In this document: in pieces, positions 39,403-51,654 of the stretch
Layout of the letters: the number at the start of each line of letters is the position of its first letter
How positions within the stretch are numbered: position 1 is the stretch's first letter
NCBI GenBank assembly: GCA_039720395.1
Contig: CM077823.1
Span: forward strand, 13,162,107-13,226,106
Reading direction: 5' to 3'
Origin: Liquidambar formosana
Lineage: Eukaryota; Streptophyta; Magnoliopsida; Saxifragales; Altingiaceae
DNA length: 64,000 bases
The notes under the pieces: generated by a model
The model's database searches: none
The model's input: only the letters and a program-made list of their open reading frames with translations
What the model was told of the DNA's origin: nothing
Program-made: the position numbers and the translations under genes

Positions 39403-42400
39403 TCAGGGAGCTTTCGAGGAAGATACTGTAGAAGTATCTAGGACAATGAATTCTTTAGCCTTAATCCAATCGTCCTCAATCCTCTGGAGCACAGCTTCAA
39501 TCTCTACTTGGTTTTTCTCAAGCTCTTCCTCATCACCACACGACTGGCATAATTCGGCCAACTTTTGGGCGGCTTCTACGTGCTTTTCAAGTGAATCAGC
39601 AATTTTGAGCTGTTTGTTCTTAGCCTGCTCCAGCTTTTCCTTCTTGGCCGATAATTGCCTTTCTAGCTCCTCAACTTCCTCAGATAGCTTCAGAATAATG
39701 CCTTCCCCAGTCGTGTAAAGGCCTTCGGCCTTGGTGGCAGCTTTCATCTCATCATCCAGCTTCACTTGTAGGGACCTGAGCTTGGTGAGTAGAGATTTGT
39801 TCTCCAGGGAGTCCTTGTGAGCTGAGTTGAAGGAAGTAGAGATGGTAGCCAGCTGCTCCAGAAAAGAATTTAGATTCACTGAGAGCCCTGGTGTGCAATC
39901 TGAATCGGGCAGCAGAATGTTTACTGCGGCCTTGACTGGGTTTATCTGAGCAAAGCAAAGTAGCTAAATGAATATATAATCAAGTAATTCAATGCTTTGT
40001 AATTGCATATGGGAAGAAAATGATAAGTACCTGAGAGGGGATTGAGGAAAAAGAAGTACTTGACAACGATTTCAAAAACTTTTTTGCTTTCTCAATCTTT
40101 GAAGAATCAGATGGAATAGAGAGAGAAGGGGTTGGAGATGCTGATTTCGACTTGATCATTGACCGAAGCTTTTCCAGAGAAGCAAGTGTAGAGGACATTT
40201 TGCTCCCTGAAGTCTTCGGTGCAGTTGGTACATCAGGAGTAATCATCACTTCTGAAGCAGTGGATTTGGGGGGCACATTTGTTGGTGGATTGATTGGCAG
40301 GAGGAGATCGGCCTCTCCATTTTTGTCCTCCATAGTTTCTTCATGAAGAGGAGTTGAGTCCCCTGAATCCTGAGGTTTGGCAATGGAAGAGGTCGATATC
40401 TGACCTGATTTAGCTCCAGAGCCCTTTTGAGTTTGAGAAATGGAGGCAAATAATTCTTCAATATCATCTCCTTTCTTTGTCTTTTTTCGGCCAGCTTTTG
40501 AAGGGACTGCAGCCTTAGGCCGACCACGTTTCTTCTGCCCCTTGGCAAGTTCTTCATCAGAGGAAGGTATTTCTGGAAGTGGCTCTAGTGGCCGTTCTTC
40601 ATAAACTGGAGCACCTGAAAAGAAAAGACAAGTTTAACTAAGTCAAGAAAAGAAAAATATGTAGTTGGGAGAAATTTTGAAAATGTACCTATGTAATAGG
40701 TTGACATCGGCCAAATTATCCATTTAAAAGGATTAGCAAATTTTCTACTGGCTCTTTTGCCCACTAAAGTAACTTCATGAGGAGAGGCAGGAGCTTGGGC
40801 AGGTTCCAGGAAATCAGCAATCCCAAATTCGGCCGTTGGGGTTATAGGCCGATGCTTGGACAGCCATCTCTCAAAAGCAAGATAGAACTTGACTTGATTT
40901 ATTTTCTGACCTTTAAGGAGTTTGTCTTGGTTTTTCTTTAAAATCTTGTCAAATTTTTTGGCTTTTAATTGAATTGTTGCTCTCTCTATATCATCTATCA
41001 TACTTCTATTATTTGGAACCCATTTAATTTTATAGAATTTCTCAAAGTCCAAAATTGACTGATAGGCTTCAAATTTGTCAAGAGGAATACCTTTTTTCTT
41101 CTTTCCCTTTTGCTCAGACCCTGCAGGCTGCATAGAGATTTGATCAGTTTCTCCACTTGAGCTCTCTTGAGAAAAATAGAATTCGGGCAATAGAGTGGAG
41201 GGTTCATAAGGCCGAATTCTCTCAATGTAACGAGACCAGAAAATGTCAAACTCATGGGTTGCCTTGGGATTTTTCTTGGAGAATGGGGAGACTGTGAAAG
41301 TAGACCTCAAGTATCTAAAAATATTGTCTACACCAATTACTTCATCAATATCTTTCAAGACAATTCTATGGACAAAATTTGCATTTGCAGAATATGTCAA
41401 TGGGAATGGAAGAGATTGAACAAGGCCGAATTGTCTGGCCACAAAGTGAGGGCAATAGATTTCCACCCCACAGCGGTTATTCCCAGAATTTTCTAAGATT
41501 GACCGATGATAAAGGTCACGAGGAGTTAGAATGCTTCGCCAAAAATGCTGGAGGGATTCAGTAAAAGCTTTAAAGGTAATGGCTGCTTTTAGCCACTCGG
41601 GGCCGAATTTAACAGGAAAGAATGGACAAAATTGCAAAGTTGTTCGGCCAGGACAAGTATAAAGAAAAGTAAAAAAATGTTCAAAAGAATAAGGGACTTG
41701 GGTAAAGTGTAAGTACTTAAACCCATGACAAATGATGTCAGACCGATCCTTGAAATTAGGGCTAATCTCTGGAAAATAGGCATGGAGCCAAATTTGAAAA
41801 ATCCAAAAGGGGCCTCCCCATGTATGAAAATTAGAAGAAAGGAGATTAAAACATCCTCTGTATAAGCTGGACAGGACAAGGGGACCTAAAGCAACCCTAC
41901 ATCCCCGCGCCAGGTAAAGTGCCAGTTTTAATTCGGCCTTCACCACTTTGAAAGAAGGATTACAAAAAAGATATTTACAAATCCATATTAATAGAAAAGC
42001 TACATATTCGGTCTCATCAAGGTCACCATCTTCTTTTCTATACAAAGACATGAATCTAGAGTAAGAAGTGGATTTCTTGTCAAAAAGGAGAGGGAGATCG
42101 TACTCTGGAATTTGAGTTGAAGCATTAATCCAGCTTCCATTGGGACGAAGACCGAATAAAATAGCAAGATCTAGAAGGGTTGGAGTCATCATGCCAAACC
42201 GCAAATGAAGGGTATTGGTTGAAATTGACCATAAACTCAAGGCCGAAGCAAGTAATTCCCTGTTTATTGGGATTTGAAACTTGGAAAAATGGAGGATCTC
42301 ATAAATTCCAACCATTTTCCATTCTTCGGCCTTAAATGAATGAATACGATCAAACCAAGCATTCCAGTCCAAACTCCTACTTGGCCAACAACGAATAGTT

Positions 42401-42648
42401 CCAGAGAATGACTTTTTCAGATTACAAATGGGGTTTTCATAAGCAAAAACTTCAGATTTATGTTTTGGAAACAAGGTAGGAATTGATTGAGCAGTACTAA
42501 GAGATAGAAATCTGGGCCCTAAAGTGTAGAGGTGTTCTTTGTAAGGAGAAAATACCTGAGTATTAAGAACCGAAGGGTCAGTAGACAGAAATTTCTCCAA
42601 GCGATCCTTGCCGGAGAAATCGTCGTCGCCAGAGATATGATCAGACAT
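39403..42648 (-). CDS. Plant-mobile-domain protein with coiled-coil tail, antisense inside E2
   Basis: Three exons inferred from splice sites and E1 colinearity: 42648-40689, 40614-40031 and 39945-39403 (introns 40688-40615 and 40030-39946, both GT-AG). The frame is open, giving about 1028 residues. The start MSDHISGDDD at 42648 is preferred to the open frame reaching 42825, which is an upstream extension of unlike composition. Residues about 80-500 resemble the plant mobile domain (LDLAILFGLRPNGSW, then GPFWIFQIWLHAYFPEI). A Lys/Ser-rich linker with RGRPK (AT-hook-like) and a Glu/Lys coiled coil follow. Plant mobile domains occur both in host chromatin and silencing factors and in transposons. 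Its role here is unknown; interference with silencing or nuclear trafficking of the element is a guess. It is uninterrupted although pol is not. Confidence 0.8.
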
Positions 42649-42995
42649 GATGAGATGTAGAGTGAGATGGCGGACCCGAACTAAGACACTGCTGGAAAGT
42701 ATGAAGGGATGAGAAGAAGACTCGAAGCTTGCTGTGCTAGAAATGAATCCCTGGAAGTTGTCAGGAGCACCGGAGACGAAGGATAGCAGCGACGGAGTGC
42801 AGAGAAGACAAACCCTAGAACGCAAATGAGGCTGAAGTGAACAAAAGTTAAAAACTCAAGGGTTTTAAAGCTTGGCGCGTTTTGGGAATTGAAAAGACAC
42901 TCAGAAATGCACGGAACTTGGGGAGCTGAGCGGTTACGACGCGATTCAGTGTATAATCATTAGGCTTCCTCAGTACAGAGACCAATGAAGAAAGG

Positions 42996-43037
42996 ACACG
43001 TGGCAGGACGTCAGGGGGATTGACAAGATGACACGTA
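42996..43037 (-). promoter_or_regulatory. ACGT-core cluster upstream of the antisense gene
   Basis: Three ACGT-core sites within 42 bp: ACACGTGGC (42996-43004, G-box/ABRE type), GACGTC (43007-43012) and ACACGTA (43031-43037). They lie about 350-390 bp before the antisense ATG. A TATA-like TTTAAAAC is near 42865. In plants such clusters bind bZIP factors in abscisic-acid and stress responses. Binding here is inferred. Confidence 0.5.
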
Positions 43038-43134
43038 GGGAGATTTGTGAGAAGCAAAAAATAACAAATGTTGCATCAGGCCGATTTAATAGGAAGGACA
43101 TTTTACAAAATATATATCTATATGTTAGTAAAAT

Positions 43135-43145
43135 GTGGGGGGCAA
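43135..43145 (+). other. Polypurine tract of E2
   Basis: GTGGGGGGCAA immediately before the 3' LTR; primes plus-strand DNA synthesis in this class of element. Confidence 0.75.
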
Positions 43146-43802
43146 TGTTTACACCCTAAAAATCGACCTAAGAAATTTACATTCGGCTTTAGTCAAAATT
43201 TTGGGGTAAGAGGCCGAACATCATGCAGAAGCTATTATCGGTCAGATAGTCGAAATTCATTCCCTTATTAGACCGATTTTCCCTTATATCAGGAATCATT
43301 ACCAGCTACATTTGCGGGGCAGTTACAGATCGTGGGAAGTTACTTGAAAACGTGGTCTTAGTGGGAGATGTCTCGTCAAAATGAGTCAGATAGAGAGCGA
43401 ATTCTGCGGAGTAACGGTCACTCGAGTGTATAAAGATGGAAGATCAGCCATCAAGAGCCCTCTCCAACATCAATCAACAAACCAGTTCTCAGGAACTTTA
43501 TCTTTTTCATTTTCTTTTAGAATTCTAGGATTTTAAACCCAGAAACGTGTGCTCCTTTCTGGTCAAAGGCGTGTGCACCCCTTTGTTCATCATTGTAATT
43601 CCAGAAATTGATCAATGAAAATGGCTTCCTCCGTGGTGAGCTTTTCCTTTTAATTTCTGTTATTATTTTGTGTTTTCAATTGTTTGTCACAGAAAAGTCC
43701 TTGAGTCTATTCAAGGCAAGGTAGAACCCGCAATTCATCACTGTTTAGTGGCTGGCACGCTCGCGCAACCCAATATTCAGAATCAAAATTTTGGAGGAAA
43801 CA
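43146..43802 (+). repeat. 3' LTR of E2
   Basis: 657 bp, pairs with 31277-31933, and is followed by the target duplicate GTGCC (43803-43807). Confidence 0.96.
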
Positions 43803-44073
43803 GTGCCTGATTTGCATCATGTAGAGAGTACAACATTAATTAAATAAGAATACAAATTATGTTTACATTAATTCTTTTTTCAACATCAATGATCTTCACG
43901 TACATGTACACACGCATCATTTTTCTCTCTAAATTAATCTTTCATTTTCAAGAACCATAAGATTTTTCTTAAGGCCCAGAGGACAAGGAATTATGTAAGT
44001 ACAAGAAATCAAAGGTTTTCAATCTTTTGAGCAGTCTGCACATATATTATATGGTAAGTCCAATCTACATATG

Positions 44074-44076
<3 letters not shown>

Positions 44077-44107
<31 letters not shown>

Positions 44108-44130
44108 AGAAGAAGAAGAAGAAGAAGAAT
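44077..44130. repeat. Poly-A plus GAA microsatellite
   Basis: About 28 A's followed by eight GAA/AAG units. Confidence 0.85.
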
Positions 44131-44218
44131 AATACTAACAGTGTCATAATTAATGAAACAGCTATGTCAACAATATTGTGGTTGCCCGTTCAAATAAGGC
44201 TGCAAGGAATTAGAGGAT

Positions 44219-44582
44219 AGGGCCAGGCTATTACTACCACATAAAATACTTTAAATCTCTCACTTAATTTACATTTTTTTAGATTTTATGAAAAATATAA
44301 AAGGTTTTTACGAGAAATAGTCACATAGCTTACTAGAAAACATCATTCTGGATAACTTTGTAGAAGAAAGTTTTTTCAAAATCTGACATTTAAGTGGATT
44401 TTTTGGCTATTTTTCATAGAAAATGAAATAGAAATTGTAAATGGCCAAAAAGTCTTCTTAAATGAAAGATTTTGGAAAAACTTTCTTTTACAAAGTTGTT
44501 TATAATGATGTTTTCTAATTAACATTACAACTAGTTTCATAAAAACTTTTTATATTTTTCATAAAACTTTAAAAAGTGTAGA
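44219..44582. mobile_element. MITE family M1, diverged copy
   Basis: Shares the M1 inner arms (TATAAAAGGTTTTTACGAGAAA, then ACTTTGTAGAAGAAAG and its inverted partner CTTTCTTTTACAAAGTTG). Termini are eroded. Confidence 0.6.
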
Positions 44583-45831
44583 GAATCAATGATAGTCACT
44601 GTTTGCCTTCATTAGTTGCCTTGGACTCAAGGTTACCATGAAAATGAGTGGCGTCGGGTGAAAGCTAGAGAGATGAAGACAGCACATGGTATATGTCATA
44701 GACAAATGGCCATATTTTCCACACAAGACATAGTAAACGTAACAATCCAAGTAGAAGTAAAAGCCAAAAGTCAATATCAGAATCCAGGTGGTTAGCCTAA
44801 CCTAAGGGCTATTTGGCAAACTTGAGAATCCGGTCAATTGAAAATAAGTTTTGTCAATTTTGATTTTACATTGATTTGCAAGTCTCTTTTTATGTTACTC
44901 AATTCAACTTTCTACGGAAAATAAGGTATAAATATGATGTTTTTCAAACCAATAGTGAGTTTGTTCTTTTAAAAATCAAGTAACTGTTAAGGAATAGACT
45001 CGTCTGATTCAGTTTTGAAGAGCAAGTCCTAACAAGACCAAATTATATTGGTTTTGTTATTTGAACCATGATTAATCTGATTGGTTACCCTATAATTGCC
45101 CTTACTCTTTTTTAGACCTAGCCAAAATTTTACCGACCCAAAACTGCCCTTCCCGGCCTAGTCATTGCCAGAGCTCTACAGACAACTACTTGAATTTGTA
45201 CATATATTGTTTTGGGTAATTGGGTCTGGCCTGTTGTTTCATTGCAACCTAATTGGATCAGCTTTGTATACGTTGGTATTTGGATCGGGTTTTGACTTGA
45301 CCCACAACCCATGGAGCATCCACGTGGATTAATTAGAATTAAATGGTTGTGTCTGTTGGAACAAACATAAGACATACCCATATATATATATGTGTGTGTG
45401 TGTCTATTATCCAACAAACTTTAAGTAAATAATTCCAGTCCCCTTCTTCTCTCTGTTTCATCTCTCTGGCAACCACTATAACCATAAAACTTGGAGTGTG
45501 GATATTATTAGAGAGACTCTGGTAGCCTTTTCCATTAACGTGTGGATGCATTGTCAAAGTTAATGATTGCGTGGGACTTGTAATCCAAATATAAAGATCC
45601 AATTCGTTTCCGCCAAAGTATTCTATATACCCATATTCTTATAATAATATAACAGTATAGAAAAGCCATCTTAGTATAGCAGTGATGCCAACTGTAGGCT
45701 GGGGTTTTCCTCATTAGGAAATAGCACGTGGGGGTGTGACTAGTATTTCGGGAGTTAATCGGGTCAAAATTATAGATGAGTATGGACAATCAATCATTTT
45801 CTTTCGAATGGTCTTTGTAAGAAAGACCAAG

Positions 45832-46417
45832 TGTTGGATTATTTTAATAAAAATAATATATTTTATTACTTTTGACCATTTGGTTTTGTAACTCATGTTG
45901 TGCCATGAGAATATTGTATTTACTCATTCTAACCGTTTCATGTGTAGGTTATTACAAGAGTTACAAATATCCATTTAATCTATACTTTATTGCATTAGTA
46001 ATGTGCATATTCATTAGGGATAATAGCTACTAGCCTTTGAATATATAACCGGATGGAATATTTACATATGGATGGGTGTATAGTCTTCTTTACTTAAAAA
46101 GTTTCATTAATAGAGACATATACAATTATATATTATTTTAAAAGGGTGAAGAAAGGGTGTATTGTGTGGAACTTTTGCTCTTCGAATGGTGCAGATTCGT
46201 TGAGTCTACAGTGTAAGTGGCTGGACTGTTGTATCCTGGGGACGACGTGCTAGTGAACCTGCTGCATCGGACTAGCTTCCGCAGAGGCACGAATCGTCTT
46301 AAAGAGAGCGAGATACCCGTGTCTCAACCCACCACTTCGCTTCGATCAGTAACATTGTTTCATTATTATTTTTTTTTATTGTAATTCTTATTTATAATTT
46401 TATTGAGAATCCCAACA
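45832..46417. mobile_element. Solo LTR, probably Ty1/copia type (586 bp)
   Basis: Ends TGTTGGATT and AATCCCAACA form a 6-bp inverted repeat. The paralogous sequence at 20620-20640 is uninterrupted (CTAAG), and the flanks here are CCAAG and GTAAG, each one base from that target. The short LTR with TGTTGG/CCAACA ends is typical of copia elements. No internal domain remains. Confidence 0.78.
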
Positions 46418-46981
46418 GTAAGTCTATCAGACCTCCAAAAACAAACAAAAAAAAAGATTACAACCATCCATTTTTAAGGGTAATAGAACATTTTTGTTTA
46501 GGGGAATTACAGAATAGCCTGGCTACAAATAAATAATTACAAATCAATATAGCTAACTAGTAACTTTTTTAGCCATTCTTGATTAAGTTAATAGTCATAT
46601 ATTTCTAGTTACTAGTCGATTGAATCAATTTAAAGTTATTTGCCCATAGCCGAACCATTCTATGATTCCCCTATTTGTTTATTGGGCTGCGAACTCACTC
46701 TACTTGCCAGCATATTTCAAGAAAGGAAAGAAGATAAAAGGGTGAGGTGCCGCTTGTTGTACATATGATTCTCTTCCACTGGTGATTTTTTTTTTTTTTA
46801 TTTATTTGTCCATTGACTAGGAGGGACGAAGGAATTTTTTGCAACAATACTAGTGTTTAAACTTGTTACTTATTTGGATGATTTTGAGGATTAAAATTTT
46901 GTTCTAGGATGGTTGTAAAGGAATGTTTGGAATTATAGTCCGTTCCTGGGATTGATTTTTGGATTTGGATGATGAATTTTT
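46418..46981. other. SRLK upstream block (paralogue of 20637-21215)
   Basis: Collinear with the SRLK-A upstream region. No gene. It ends at the insertion site of the 46982-52462 element. Confidence 0.7.
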
Positions 46982-47791
46982 CGTTAGAAAATGTGTGATT
47001 TTCTTCAAAGTTTTAAAACTTCGGACCACATATGTGTGCGCACTTACATAGCCCACCTCAACCCGGACTGGCCGGCTGTGTTGTGATGTGGCGCATGATA
47101 TGGCGCATGCAGTGACTTAATGGCCTATTATATGAGTTTATTTCATTTAACCGTTAGGACCTTAATTTCTATGATTTATGGGTGTCCGTTACTAGCCGTT
47201 GGACTTTTATTTCATATTATTAATTGGGTTGTTATAAGAATCATTATGATATTTATTTTGGCCTTTATTAGCCCAAACCAATTTCAGCATTTTACTATTA
47301 TAAATAGTGGGCTTCTTTACATGAACAAGAAGGGATTTTACATTATCTTTTCAATCCTTTTCTACTATATTTCTCTAAGAGTTTTATTGAGTTTTTTTAT
47401 ATATTGTATTTACAGGCAACTGATCGTGGACGGGTTCCTCATACTCTTCTTGTGGACGTACCCATAGAAGAGGGAGCTGCGAGCTTTGGGGTTGTATCTT
47501 GGAGGTTCTATCGTCCGTCAGCACCTGTACGTAGGGAGGCGATAGTTCCTTTAGGACAGCGTGATCTCATGTGCCTTCCTACAGGCCAGCTCTTCTTACT
47601 CTATTTTATTTTAATTAAATATATTTCTTGTATTAATTTTTGTTAATTCAAATTGTGAATATTATTTTATTTATCCATGTTCAATTTCATTGTAATTGTG
47701 ATTTTTAATTTGTGTTGTAAATTATATTCATGTTTAATTTTTAATAAATATTTTGTGACGAATTTCACAAAATCCATGAATATCCCCAACA
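46982..47791 (+). repeat. Left LTR of the 5.5-kb element
   Basis: Pairs with 51655-52462. The start has T to C. TATAAATA at 47299-47306. Open frames within it are not genes. Confidence 0.87.
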
Positions 47792-49025
47792 ATCTAAATG
47801 AACTATAGCTTTCTAATTCTGATGGATTTTGTTCAATGTATTTCCTTTTGAATTATAACACATGGATTTAAATAGATTAATAAATCATTATATGATCTAT
47901 CATTGGACAAGTCAGTCAATTTTGGCCTTGTACTAGTTGAAGGGTCACTGTTGAAATGTTGTAAATCCATAATCCTTATGTCGGTGTAGATTACACATCA
48001 ATAGCATGGAAAGGCATATCACAAACAAGAAGATAATATATTTATATAGATGTGTATTGATCAGCTTTACATATTGTAGGGTAACCATTCATACAATTGA
48101 CAATATGTTTTACTACGGATGATAACTACAAAAATATAAACGTGACCTGAATTCTAAGTATTTAAATTATTGTTTTTTCATAAGATTGCTATTAACAAGA
48201 AGGTGTCATAGTCAAAAAGAAATTTTCTGGGCATAACTTTATATAAGAATATAATTGCATTCGTGGGATAGAAAAAGAGTAAAAATAAAATAAAAAATAA
48301 AATTAGTATATGCATTGAATTAAGTTGGTATATGTAGCTATTGCATTTGCTTAGGTACATATATTTAAGAATGCTAAAATGGGTTGTGTACCGTCTGTTG
48401 GATTTTGGAAATCGAAGAGAAGTATGTTACTTACTGTTATAAGTTGTGTCTTTTGCATGAGGCCTGCTTAATTTTAAACTACAACAGTGTAAAAAAAAAA
48501 AAAAAATTCCAGTTATTTCTATAGTACTCTATATAGATAATTACATATATTTTGTTTTGGTGCATTCTCACGTTTATAACATTCTTTAGCTTCTTTACTT
48601 TGGTTTTGGTACTCATTTAGGCTGTTTTGGAGAGACAACATTAATACTGTTTATAATTATTACTATATTTATCAAGGGTTATTAGTAGTTAAACGAAATA
48701 ACAAAAGGTAATTAAATGGTGAAGTTAGTTTACAAAGTAACCGTTGGTATTTGTTACTCTTCTAAAATGTAACAGTTGGTTAATGTGAAGGTTATCATTC
48801 TATGCATACCTAACTATTCATGTTTTGCTAAATTACCTCAAGCTAAAAAAACAAAAAAAACAAAAAAAAAAAAAAATGTAAATAGGTATATAGACACAAA
48901 CACATATATAATCTATTTAAAGTCTCTTCACTATCTTGGCATACACCCTTGTGTTTATTGTTGAATGAGGTCAAGATTACTGCATTTTGTATATTCCTGA
49001 ATACATTATATAAAGAGATCGAGAA

Positions 49026-49062
<37 letters not shown>

Positions 49063-51654
49063 TATAATTTTGGGTGATATGACTTTTAGTTGTTGGATTC
49101 TGTGGCAGGTGTATATATATAATCTCTTTATTATTTTGAGTTGTTGGAATGCCACTATTATATTTAATTGTTGATCAAATATGTTATAATCTCTTGAAGG
49201 GATAATGTATAATGGTTCATTACAATACTTATTGGATCAGATGGTCAGTTACTATTCCATGTGAAGCCAATTGCTAACGTGCTCATGACTCTATGAGTAA
49301 TTAGGATGATGATTGGTTCTAAGTCTCGAGTAGATGCTTTCACAGAAGCTTCTAAATGTATGGATTGGCTTAGAGTTCAAATGTTTGAGTAGCATTTGTT
49401 GAAAGTTGAAATCCAACATATTCGTGATTGGCATTCTTTTGATGTACATAATATTTTTATTTTCTTGCACCTGAGATATTTTATGTGTTTTATTTATTAT
49501 GATATTGTTCACTAGTATTGGTAATGAATGTCTATTATTTTGGGTTCCGAAATTTTTTGTAAGTCATAGAATATTAAACTTAAATATTTGATTCAAAAAC
49601 TTGAAAGATGTACAGGCCATGATATATGCCATATGTTGGGACACTCAAATTGATTAGGCAATTATATTTAAGAATTTTTTGTTTTGTGTATTCCTATTTT
49701 AATTGGTTAGATATTCATTGTAATACGAAATTTTAATAAATAGCTAGTTTTGATGAGATTGGATGACCACAAGTTTGTAACGATATAATTAAAACTATTA
49801 GATTGTCTCAAATAGTATTACGTATGAGGTTTGTATTCCAAGTGTATATATACATGTGTTACAATGTATGGATTGAACTCATATATATTATAACGTGACC
49901 TTTGGTTTTTATTTTATCTATTTATTTATTTTAAATTTAATTAAAGGAGGAAAAAAAAAAAAGATATAAAATCTAGGGTGATAGATTTATCTAAGAATAA
50001 CCTTTTGAGTTTGTTCTTTAAGAATAAAAATTTCAATTTGAGGTTTTCAATCTACGATATGAATTAAATAAATACTTTGTGCATGCGATTATGATCTTGG
50101 TCTAAAATTTTAATTTTCTTGTGTAATATTCGAAATTTGTATTATGTGAGACAAATATGCATTAAACAAGTTATTTTGATTGGATTATCTAGTTGTGAAC
50201 TAGGAATTTTCTTGATAAAAAATTGTTCATCTAATCGTTTATTTAAAGTAATTATCCAGTGAGTATGGTTTATTTTTTTGTGAACTCAAAATTAAATTTT
50301 ATATAGTGAAACATATGAGCTGTCAATTATCTTAAAATCTGTCTATGCCAGATGAAAGGCTTATTGGCCGATTGTCATTGCTATTCTTTATTTTTATTAG
50401 TGAATGTACTTACATGTATGAGGTAGTTTGAAAATACAATTGTGTGGATAAATGCCATGAACTTAAAATTAACAAAATAAATAATCTTAATGTGGGGGTT
50501 TATTATTGATCAACAATCATTGTTTTATATTGTGGATCATTTGTATAAGATTTAAAAATTATGATAAATATTCATCATTGCTTAGATTTTGATTTTACAA
50601 GGTTATAATTTAGAGATGACTTGTCATTCTATGAAAAGTAATTGTGGACATGGAAAATGATCATCTTGAGAAATCGTATGATATTTACCATATTCTATTT
50701 ATTTAGAATTTGTAATGCAATCGTGAATTTAAATTGATTTTGAGATAAAACATGTCTTGTTCATGAGATGATTATCAAAAATTATAAACATTTAGTTAAT
50801 GTTTATTTGTGAACTCATTAAGAGGAAAAATATTCATAACTGCGGGGTTCACTATATTGGCATTTTTATATTATTTGAAGTTTGGCTAATGTCTATGTGA
50901 AGCATTATGTGACGCAAGAAATGATAATGCCAATATGAGATGCAGAATATGGTGTGAAATGTGTCTGATCAACCAACTAGAGGCTTATGCAGAAATGCAG
51001 TTATTTTATCCATCGAGGGGGATGGGGCTTTAGCCCACAGGGAGTCACCAACGGAAGTAACCCAACCTTTGTGATTGGAGATCCCATGAAGGAGGTTCAA
51101 TGGGTAGAAACAATCCACAGAGCGTGACTCATAAAAAGCACTTTTTACTAGGAAAGTATCTCCTCTCCATCCCTATGATGAGAGTACTATTGATGTGACA
51201 ATAAGGAAGAGTTTTATTTTGAATAAGCCCGAGGCAGGAACACTCCTGCAGGGTACAGTCACAGTACTCTTGGAGGACTTACCTATGTGAGAGCCGCCGT
51301 GAGGCCGTGGCTATGGGTTTGGGCTGACCCTAGAAACTCTCATGAAAATCAAGATATAGTGCATGGCCATTAATTGCGCTAACCCGCTTAGAACCATGTC
51401 CCATATCAATACTATGTGTGTGATCGACTTGTTGAAGTTTAGTTCAAGGGGTCAAGTTCAAGCTTTGCGACTATGACTCCTCAAATGGAAACGGTTAACA
51501 CTAAGTAAGGTTCAAGTCCAGAAGACACCTACACCCATTGCATAGTATATAGTTGCCCTATATATATTTTGTTTATATATTTTTATATATATATATATAT
51601 ATATTTAATTTGTTTAATTATTTAGTTGTTGAAGTTTTAAATCTTGTGGGGGAT
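47792..51654. other. Non-coding interior of the 5.5-kb element
   Basis: Very AT-rich. (TA)n runs lie at 49029-49061 and 51577-51604. The last third (about 50880-51560) is less AT-rich and more structured in composition than the rest. I see no supported gene. Confidence 0.6.

Larger units (their letters stand above)
31277..43802 (+). mobile_element. E2: young Tat-lineage Ty3/gypsy retrotransposon with an antisense gene
   Basis: Complete 12,526-bp element: 657-bp LTRs (31277-31933 and 43146-43802), primer-binding site 31939-31956, gag, protease and pol (32006-39196), an antisense gene (42648-39403) and a polypurine tract 43135-43145. The perfect target duplication GTGCC lies at 31272-31276 and 43803-43807. 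The LTRs differ at about four positions by eye, which implies a recent insertion. The second, archaeal-type RNase H places it in the Tat lineage. Antisense ORFs downstream of pol are a known trait of some Tat elements. Coding lesions (below) mean this copy is probably non-autonomous. Confidence 0.96.
43803..45831. other. Degenerate SRLK spacer blocks, no gene
   Basis: 43803-44060 matches 28991-29340. 44585-44760 matches 22330-22500. 45000-45250 matches 22560-22790. 45660-45735 matches 23380-23460. 45778-45831 matches 20577-20625. At 45736-45778 the block switches directly from SRLK downstream spacer to SRLK upstream DNA with no kinase exons between. An A30 run followed by (GAA)n is at 44077-44130 and an M1 MITE at 44219-44582. 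Confidence 0.7.

Noticed and set aside
42649..42825. N-terminal extension of the antisense protein to the ATG at 42825
   Set aside because: The composition is unlike the rest, and MSDHISGDDD at 42648 gives a natural acidic start. The extension is more likely 5' leader.
47120..47646. Two open frames in the left LTR of the 5.5-kb element
   Set aside because: They lie within a non-coding LTR and are disrupted in the right LTR copy.
50990..51120. Possible tRNA or structured RNA gene in the less AT-rich part of the 5.5-kb element
   Set aside because: I could not find a cloverleaf or A/B-box pair with correct spacing.
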